Of a DNA stretch of 64,000 bases, positions 59,237-64,000 are shown piece after piece. The notes beneath the pieces are model-generated. The model worked only from the letters and a program-made list of their open reading frames with translations, had not been told where the DNA came from and searched no databases. The position numbers and the translations under genes were made by a program. Each line of letters begins with the position of its first letter. Within the stretch, counting starts at the first letter, position 1. Location: the NCBI RefSeq assembly GCF_013359775.1, contig NZ_JABMCI010000042.1:1-64000 (forward strand), written 5' to 3'. Source of the DNA: Cellulomonas humilata. GTDB taxonomy: Bacteria; Actinomycetota; Actinomycetes; Actinomycetales; Cellulomonadaceae.

Positions 59237-59405
59237 CTACGCTGCCTGCACCGCCGTCCGGTCCAGCCTGGCGAGAGGCACTCCCCCGAGCGCCGGCAGG
59301 ATCGTCAGGTCAAGCCGGCGGCGGATCACGGCCAACGATGTCGCCCGCTGGTGAATCTGCTCGGCGAACCACCGAAGGTCACGGAGCTCGCGGCCGTCAA
59401 CGGTC
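59237..59405 (-). pseudogene. Fragment of a tyrosine recombinase core-binding domain
   Basis: In the roughly 700-base space between the GatB/YqeY gene and RNase P RNA, a minus-strand frame reads LRDLRWFAEQIHQRATSLAV and IRRRLDLTILPALGGVPLAR, then LDRTAVQAA and TAG at 59239-59237. The R-x-L...I-L-P-A-L-G-x-x-P-L-A-x-L...VQA pattern is that of the SAM-like core-binding domain of phage-type integrases. No start codon and no catalytic domain follow, so only a remnant is left. The bases 59406-59498 show nothing I can support. Confidence 0.5.
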
Positions 59406-59498
59406 GGCCCACGCGGTCTGCGGCCGCACCGGTCAGGTCCGTGGGTTGTGCCCGACGCGGCGCGGCCCCATCCGGCTGGGTTTCGCTGCGCCCCGCGT

Positions 59499-59666
59499 CT
59501 ACCGGCCGAGCAGCCTGCGCCAGCGCACCCATCGTGCTAGGCGCCGCTCGTCGTCCTCCATGCGCCAGCACGTCCAGTACCGCTCCTCCTCGTCGTCGAG
59601 CGCCTCCCGGTACGTCGCTGGCCCGATCCCCCGGGCCTTCGGTGTCGCTCCCTGCGTGGTCTCCAT
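59499..59666 (-). CDS. Possible 55-residue protein
   Basis: A short frame METTQGATPKARGIGPATYR, EALDDEEERYWTCWRMEDDE, then RRLARWVRWRRLLGR. Third codon positions are almost all G or C, as in real genes here, and the charge pattern is not random. However, there is no clear ribosome-binding site and I know no homologue. The 210 bases from here to rnpB show no further gene. Confidence 0.35.
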   Translation of the reverse strand: METTQGATPKARGIGPATYREALDDEEERYWTCWRMEDDERRLARWVRWRRLLGR

Positions 59667-59877
59667 GCATCTGAGCGTGGCCCAGACGCTCGCGCGCCGA
59701 AAGGGACCTCAGTCACCGCTCGGGAACGATCGCCACGGGCTCGCGTGGGTGCCGGCCGACCGGGTGTGGCCGGCGTGGCGGCGGGGCCTCCACGGGGGCT
59801 ACGCACACCACACCCCCGCGCGGCCCCACATCGCCCGCGGGGCGCGCGCGTTTGTGCAGGTCAGCGGCGATATAGGG

Positions 59878-60264
59878 CGGATGAGTCAGTCGATACGCCG
59901 GGTTCTGTCCTCGCGCGCGGTTGCCCGCACTGCGCGAGTGGCGGCCATCCCTCTACGACGTACGTTGCCGCACGCCTCCAGCGGCCTACCCGGGAGCTCG
60001 GGCGAGCAGCCCTCGAACGCTCCCTGTCTGACCTTGCTCCGGGTGGGGTTTACCTAGCCGCACCGGTCGCCCGGCGCGCTGGTGGTCTCTTACACCACCG
60101 TTTCACCCTTACCCGACCGGCGGACCGGTCGGGCGGTCTGTTCTCTGTGGCACTGTCCCGCGGGTCACCCCGGGTGGGTGTTACCCACCACCCTGCTCTG
60201 CGGAGCCCGGACGTTCCTCGGCGAGCCCGAGGGCTCGACGCGGCCGCCTGACTGACTCATCCGC
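59878..60264 (-). ncRNA. rnpB: RNase P RNA component, bacterial type A
   Basis: The catalytic RNA of RNase P, which matures tRNA 5' ends. On the minus strand the conserved P4-forming stretch GAGGAACGTCCGGGCTCC lies near the 5' end, with GGGTAACACCCACC, GGGACAGTGCCACAGAGAAC and AGACCGCC following. GGTAAGGGTGAAACGGTGGT and GTAAGAGACCACC come next, and CAGAACCCGGCGTATCGACT near the 3' end. The terminal helix forms between GGATGAGTCAGTC at the 5' end and GACTGACTCATCC at the 3' end. About 385 nt, a normal size. End points are estimated from the terminal pairing. Confidence 0.95.
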
Positions 60265-60328
60265 GCCCACAGCCTAGCCGTCCCGGATCCTCACCCATCC
60301 ACGCGGCGTCCCGCACCGAACAGAGGGC

Positions 60329-60610
60329 ATGGAGACCACCCACGCACTGACCCGACGCGAGCGCGTGATCCTCGCGCACCTGGCCCTGCCCCTGACGCTG
60401 AACGAGATCGCCGCCGCGCTCTTCGTCACCCGGAACACGGTGAAGTCGCAGGTCCGCTCGATCTACCAGAAGCTCGGCGTCGCCGACCGCGAGTCCGCGC
60501 TGTCCGCCGGTCGGGCACACGGGCTGGTGCCGGCGGACCTGGGACTGCCGGAGGTGGAGCAGAGCCGGCGGCGCCTGATGGGGGTGCCGGCTCAGACGTC
60601 GATCCGGTAG
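60329..60610 (+). CDS. Small LuxR-type helix-turn-helix protein
   Basis: A 93-residue protein that is almost only a LuxR/GerE DNA-binding domain: LTRRERVILAHLALPLTLNE, IAAALFVTRNTVKSQVRSIY and QKLGVADRESALSAGRAHGL. The TxxTVKxQ recognition helix and the Y-x-K-L-G-V ending are canonical. No receiver or sensor domain is attached, so activity may depend on a partner, or it could be the surviving end of a larger regulator; nothing upstream before rnpB codes for one. AGAGGG precedes the ATG. Its end overlaps the convergent tautomerase-like gene. Confidence 0.8.
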   Translation: METTHALTRRERVILAHLALPLTLNEIAAALFVTRNTVKSQVRSIYQKLGVADRESALSAGRAHGLVPADLGLPEVEQSRRRLMGVPAQTSIR

Positions 60611-60975
60611 TTCAGGGACAGCTCGTCGCCCGAGCCACCACGGATCCCCCAGTTCTCCGGCGGGCTCTCGATGATGATCACCTCGAGGTCGTCGGCGGAG
60701 ATCCCGAGGGTGGGGGCGACGTCGTCGTAGAACGCGGCGATCAGGGCGCGTCGGGCCTCGCGGGAGCGGCCGGTGAAGCAGAGGATCTCGACGACCAGGT
60801 ACTCCTTGCTGCGCGGTGCGACCAGGTCGTCGGCGTCGAGCAGGAGGAAGCGGTGGAACCGCTTGTCCTCGGGCAGCCCCCAGGTCCCGACGATCGCGCG
60901 GTGCACCGCGTCGGACACGGATCCCCGGCGGTCCTGCCAGACGTCACGCCGGCCATAGATCTTCACGTGCGCCAT
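60592..60975 (-). CDS. Tautomerase superfamily-like protein lacking Pro1
   Basis: A 127-residue protein resembling the Tautomerase_2 group: VSDAVHRAIVGTWGLPEDKR, FHRFLLLDADDLVAPRSKEY, then LVVEILCFTGRSREARRALI and FYDDVAPTLGISADDLEVII, and an ending IIESPPENWGIRGGSGDEL, as in the family. The catalytic N-terminal proline of tautomerases is absent: the start is Met-Ala-His. GAGGAGG just upstream supports this ATG. It may therefore not be a tautomerase in activity. Confidence 0.8.
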   Translation of the reverse strand: MAHVKIYGRRDVWQDRRGSVSDAVHRAIVGTWGLPEDKRFHRFLLLDADDLVAPRSKEYLVVEILCFTGRSREARRALIAAFYDDVAPTLGISADDLEVIIIESPPENWGIRGGSGDELSLNYRIDV

Positions 60976-61012
60976 GGGTCCTCCTCGCCGGGTCCACCGT
61001 CGCGCGGGAGCC

Positions 61013-61018
61013 TACAGT
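61013..61018 (+). promoter_or_regulatory. Predicted -10 hexamer of yaaA
   Basis: TACAGT, six bases, then GTG 61025. It favours this start over ATG 60974, which precedes the hexamer and overlaps the divergent gene's start. Confidence 0.5.
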
Positions 61019-61024
61019 TCACGG

Positions 61025-61804
61025 GTGCTCGTGCTCCTGCCGCCCTCCGAGGGCAAGACCGCGCCGCGCGCCCGCGGCCCCCTGCTCGACCTCGACGCCC
61101 TCTCCGCGCCCGGGCTCACCCCGGTGCGCGAGAAGGTTCTCGACGCGTTGATCGAGGTCAGCGCGTCGCCTGACGCCATGCGGGTGCTGGGCGTCGGCAC
61201 GAGCCTGTCCGAGGAGGTCGCGCGCAACATCAGCCTGCGCACCGCGTCGACCGCCCCGGCCAAGCACGTCTACTCCGGCGTCCTGTACGCCGCCGCCGGA
61301 CTGGACCGGCTCACGCCGACCGGCCGGGCGCGCGCGGCCCAGAGCGTGCGGATCGTGTCCGGCCTGTGGGGGCTCGTCGCGCCCGACGACCCCATCCCCG
61401 CGTACCGGCTCTCCATGGCCACGCACCTGCCGGGCCTCGGGCACCTGCCCGGCGCGTGGCGCGAGGTGATCGGGGTCGAGCTCGAGGCACGTGCCGAGGG
61501 CGAGCTGGTGGTGGACTGCCGGTCGGCGACGTACCTCGCCGCCTGGCACCCGCCGCGATCCGCCGACTGGGTGGCCGTGCGCGTCCTGCGCGAGCTGGAC
61601 GGGACGCGGTCCGTGGTGTCGCACAACGCCAAGCACACCCGCGGGGTCCTCACCCGTCACCTGCTGACGCGTCGCGGGCGCGCCCCGCACGACGCCGAGT
61701 CGTTGGCGCGCGTGGCCGGCGAGCTCGTCGGCTCGGCGCTGCTCGCGGTCGAGCTGGGCCCGCCGACCCGCGGCGCCCGGACGCTCGAGCTCGTCGTGGC
61801 CTGA
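61025..61804 (+). CDS. yaaA: YaaA family protein
   Basis: A 259-residue protein of the YaaA (DUF328) family, linked in E. coli to reduced free iron and oxidative DNA damage protection. Motifs are VLLPPSEGKTAPRARGPLLD at the start, VYSGVLYAAAGLDRLTP, VRIVSGLWGLVAPDDPIPAY with RLSM, VVDCRSATYLAAWHP and VVSHNAKHTRGVLTRHLL. Length and motif order are normal. The next gene starts directly after its stop, so they are probably co-transcribed. Confidence 0.9.
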   Translation: MLVLLPPSEGKTAPRARGPLLDLDALSAPGLTPVREKVLDALIEVSASPDAMRVLGVGTSLSEEVARNISLRTASTAPAKHVYSGVLYAAAGLDRLTPTGRARAAQSVRIVSGLWGLVAPDDPIPAYRLSMATHLPGLGHLPGAWREVIGVELEARAEGELVVDCRSATYLAAWHPPRSADWVAVRVLRELDGTRSVVSHNAKHTRGVLTRHLLTRRGRAPHDAESLARVAGELVGSALLAVELGPPTRGARTLELVVA

Positions 61805-62974
61805 GTGGCGCACCGCCGGCGCGTGCCCTGGTGGCTCGTCGCGCTCCTGGTGATCGGCGCCGTCCTGGTGACGGGGGCCCTCCCGACGCAGGACGCGCGG
61901 GCACTCGCCGAGCGGACGCTGCCCGTCCTGGTGTTCGTCGCGGCGCTCACCGTCGTCGCCGAGATGTGCGCGGGCGCCGGGCTGTTCGACGCGGCCGCCG
62001 GGCTGGCGTCGAGGGTGGCCGGCGGGCGCCGGTGGGCGCTGTGGGCGCTGGTCGTTCTCCTGGCGACGGCGAGCACCGCGGTGCTGTCGCTGGACACCAC
62101 CGCGGTCCTGCTCACCCCCGTGGTGATCGCTCTCGCCCGACGCACCCGCACGCCCCCGCTCCCGTTCGCGCTGGCGGTGCTCGCCCTGGCCAACACGGCG
62201 TCGCTCGTCCTCCCGGTCTCCAACCTCACCAACCTGCTGGCGGACCACACGCTGCGCGCCGCGGGTGTGGGCTTCCTGGGACTGATGTGGGCGCCTGCGC
62301 TCGCCGCGATCCTGGTCACGGTCGCCGTCCTCGCGGTCCGCGACCGGCGGGCGCTGCGCGGCAGCTACGAGGCACAACCGCCGCACCCCGTGCGCGACCG
62401 GGCGCTGCTCGTCGTGTGCGCCGTCGCGGTCGGAGCGCTGGCCGTCGCCTTCGTCGTCGGGGCACCGACCGCCCCGACGGCCGTCGCCGTGGCCGTCGTC
62501 CTGCTCGCCGCGACGCTGCTGCGGCACCAGAAGCTCCCCGTGCCCGCGGGCGACCTCGTCCCGTGGCGGACGCTGGTGGTCGTGCTCGGCCTGTTCGTCG
62601 TGGTGGCCACCGCGCACGCGCACGGGCTGGGCACAGCGCTCGCGCGGGCAGCAGGGACCGGTGACGGGGTCGGAGCGCTGCTCCAGGTGGCCGCGGTCGG
62701 TGCGCTCGCGTCGAACGCGATGAACAACCTGCCCGCGTACCTGGCGCTCGAGCCCGCCGCCGGCACCGACCCGCTCCGGGTGGCCGCGCTGCTCATCGGC
62801 ACGGGCGTCGGTCCGCTGCTCACGCCGTGGGGATCGCTGGCGACCATCCTGTGGTGGCAGCGGTGCCGCACCGTGATGCTCGCGGTCCCGGCCGGCACGA
62901 TCGTGCGTCAGGGCCTGCTGCTCGCTCCGCTGGCGGTCGTCGCCGCCACGCTCGCGCTCGTCGCGACGAGCTGA
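61805..62974 (+). CDS. SLC13/ArsB-type permease
   Basis: A 389-residue transporter with about ten helices. The ion-transporter signature regions are seen in LSLDTTAVLLTPVVIALARR and LANTASLVLPVSNLTNLLAD in the first half and VGALASNAMNNLPAYLALEP plus GTGVGPLLTPWGSLATILWW in the second, an inverted duplication typical of ArsB/SLC13 permeases. No arsenic genes are adjacent, so arsenite export is not implied. GTG 61805 follows the yaaA stop without a gap. Confidence 0.85.
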   Translation: MAHRRRVPWWLVALLVIGAVLVTGALPTQDARALAERTLPVLVFVAALTVVAEMCAGAGLFDAAAGLASRVAGGRRWALWALVVLLATASTAVLSLDTTAVLLTPVVIALARRTRTPPLPFALAVLALANTASLVLPVSNLTNLLADHTLRAAGVGFLGLMWAPALAAILVTVAVLAVRDRRALRGSYEAQPPHPVRDRALLVVCAVAVGALAVAFVVGAPTAPTAVAVAVVLLAATLLRHQKLPVPAGDLVPWRTLVVVLGLFVVVATAHAHGLGTALARAAGTGDGVGALLQVAAVGALASNAMNNLPAYLALEPAAGTDPLRVAALLIGTGVGPLLTPWGSLATILWWQRCRTVMLAVPAGTIVRQGLLLAPLAVVAATLALVATS

Positions 62975-62978
62975 CGGC

Positions 62979-63683
62979 TCAGGACGACCAGCCCTCGCTC
63001 GGCACACCCACGACGGCGATCTCGTCGCGCTTGTCGGCGAACAGCCGCACGATGCTCACGGACGCGGGCGCCACGCGCAGCTGGCTCCACGACGACGGCT
63101 GCGCGCCCATGGTGACGCCCAGGGCCGCGCGGATCGACACGGCGTGGCTCACGACCACCACCGTGCGGTCGACGCCCTCCGCGAGGAGCTGGTCCAGGCC
63201 GCGCTGCAGCCGGCGACCGACGTCCTCGATCGACTCCCCGCCGGGCGGTCGCAGGTCGGCCTTGGTGTGCCACGGCTCCAGCTGCCCGGGCCACCGCTCC
63301 TCGATCTGCTCCGAGGTCAGCCCCTGCCACTCGCCGAAGTTCGCCTCCTGGAACGTCGCATCCGTCCGGACCGGCAGCCCCAGCTTCTCGCCGATGATCG
63401 CGCTGGTCTGCTGCGTCCGGACCATCGGGGACGCGATCACCTGGCTCGGGTACGGGATGTCGCCCCACAGGTCCCGGCCGACGCGGTCGACGAGGTCCGC
63501 GGCGTCGTGCGCCTGGCGCAGGCCCGTCTCGTCGAGCGGAGGACCTGGCTCGCCCGAACCGGAGTAGCCGCGCGAGACCGTCATGGTGGTCTGTCCGTGC
63601 CGGACCAGGACGACCGTGACAGGTTGTTCCTCGTCGAAGCGGACGCCTGCTCCGGACGGGCGGGGTGCGCGTGCGCTGCTCAC
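62979..63683 (-). CDS. Histidine phosphatase (phosphoglycerate mutase-like)
   Basis: A 234-residue protein with the RHG catalytic motif in VVLVRHGQTTMTVSRGYSGS (about residues 23-42), the second arginine in IASPMVRTQQTSAIIGEKLG, FGEWQGLTSEQIEERWPG, and the second His in VVVVSHAVSIRAALGV. In M. tuberculosis the gene at this position (Rv2228c, as I recall) carries an RNase HI domain fused in front; here the 22 N-terminal residues cannot hold one. It is preceded by the zinc-ribbon gene as in that genome. A phosphatase acting on an alpha-ribazole phosphate-like or other small substrate is possible. Confidence 0.85.
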   Translation of the reverse strand: MSSARAPRPSGAGVRFDEEQPVTVVLVRHGQTTMTVSRGYSGSGEPGPPLDETGLRQAHDAADLVDRVGRDLWGDIPYPSQVIASPMVRTQQTSAIIGEKLGLPVRTDATFQEANFGEWQGLTSEQIEERWPGQLEPWHTKADLRPPGGESIEDVGRRLQRGLDQLLAEGVDRTVVVVSHAVSIRAALGVTMGAQPSSWSQLRVAPASVSIVRLFADKRDEIAVVGVPSEGWSS

Positions 63684-63719
63684 GATCGCAGTCTGTCGGT
63701 CCGGCGGCGCCGGCGCGAC

Positions 63720-64000
63720 TCAGCCCTTCGCGGGCGCCGGCAGGCGCACCAGGATGCGACCGCACTCCTCGCAGCGCGTGACCTGGTCCTCGGGCGCCTT
63801 GACGATCGCCTCGACGTCCAGCGGGTTGAGCTCGAGCCGGCAGCTCTCGCACCGGCGGCCGCGCAGCGCCCCGGCGCCCTTGCCGCCCAGCTGGCCGCGC
63901 AGCCGCTCGTAGAGGGTCACGAGCCCGGCGTCCAGACCCTCGACCGCCTTGGCGCGCTCGGCCCGGACGGACTCGGCGTCGGCGTCGAGAGCGGCGAACG
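63720..64000 (-). CDS. CT398-like zinc-ribbon protein, C-terminal part only
   Basis: The visible 93 residues are the end of a protein that starts beyond the window. The first part is helical and charged (the end of a coiled coil: ALDADAESVRAERAKAVEGL). It ends with a four-cysteine zinc ribbon: GRRCESCRLELNP and VTRCEECGRILVRLPAPAKG. This is the layout of the CT398/DUF164 family (Rv2229c in M. tuberculosis, as I recall), about 240 residues in full. Role unknown; nucleic-acid or flagellar-chaperone roles have been discussed for homologues. Confidence 0.85.
   Translation of the reverse strand, partial: FAALDADAESVRAERAKAVEGLDAGLVTLYERLRGQLGGKGAGALRGRRCESCRLELNPLDVEAIVKAPEDQVTRCEECGRILVRLPAPAKG

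Noticed and set aside
59665..60057. Plus-strand frame running into rnpB
   Set aside because: The second half is the RNase P RNA antisense, and the first part has no ribosome-binding site or protein-like composition.
1..64000. tRNA or rRNA genes, replication origin, transposases or terminal inverted repeats of insertion sequences
   Set aside because: None was recognised on either strand. The only structural RNA seen is rnpB, and the only recombinase traces are degraded integrase sequences.

Overview
The window is chromosomal DNA of a high-GC actinobacterium. Base composition is well above 70% G+C over most of the window, GTG starts are common, and genes often overlap by ATGA or GTGA. The backbone order (glycerate kinase, DUF3043, pepA, lpdA/sucB, TIGR01777, lipB, lipA, DUF4191, RDD, glnA, glnE, glnA2, panB, phosphatase, CT398-type zinc ribbon) is the one I recall from Mycobacterium tuberculosis Rv2205c-Rv2229c. 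Polyphosphate glucokinase, a secreted pectate lyase and several carbohydrate or oxidoreductase genes suggest a plant-biomass-associated member of Micrococcales such as Cellulomonas. The genus is inference only.

Layout. 1-5463: glycerate kinase (cut by the window edge), nadA, a DJ-1 protein, a monooxygenase-like protein, a thioesterase, an M20 dipeptidase and DUF3043. 5472-8123: an aldo/keto reductase gene split by a low-GC cassette that carries a DUF5343 gene and a Swt1-type HEPN gene and supplies a replacement 5' end for the reductase. 8128-12541: a MocR regulator divergent from a 47-residue membrane protein plus YczE, then pyrD and small membrane proteins. 12601-18847: pepA, lpdA, two-lipoyl-domain sucB and a TIGR01777 epimerase. 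18861-24457: an accessory block with arr, a pseudokinase, a Gfo/Idh/MocA oxidoreductase and an MMPL pump with its MarR repressor. 24467-29158: lipB-lipA-DUF4191, RDD, and glnA behind a GlnR-like box. 29159-31735: a decayed integrative element inserted in the 3' end of glnA. 31755-46385: more accessory genes (lipoproteins, an M16-like protease, a 618-residue protein, Nudix, pectate lyase, membrane proteins, AI-2E family transporter). 46376-58731: glnE/glnA2, nadE, panB, an exo/endonuclease-phosphatase, map, ppgK, and MBL and VOC proteins. 58724-64000: a GatB/YqeY protein, an integrase remnant, RNase P RNA, a LuxR-type HTH protein, a tautomerase-like protein, yaaA, a permease, a histidine phosphatase and a zinc-ribbon protein.

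Working together. glnA, glnA2 and glnE form a nitrogen-assimilation module, with GlnR-like control of glnA and the GlnE-target tyrosine present only in GlnA. lipB and lipA make the lipoyl groups used by sucB, whose E3 partner is lpdA. nadA and nadE serve NAD synthesis and panB serves CoA synthesis.

Two things stand out. First, two different insertions lie inside protein-coding genes and are bounded by partial duplications of the target gene (aldo/keto reductase and glnA). The first carries a compact two-gene HEPN cassette that is the best candidate here for an undescribed system. Second, at least twenty genes have a TAnnnT -10 hexamer 6-8 bases before the start codon, the signature of leaderless transcription. 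In several cases the hexamer is built from the stop codon of the preceding gene.
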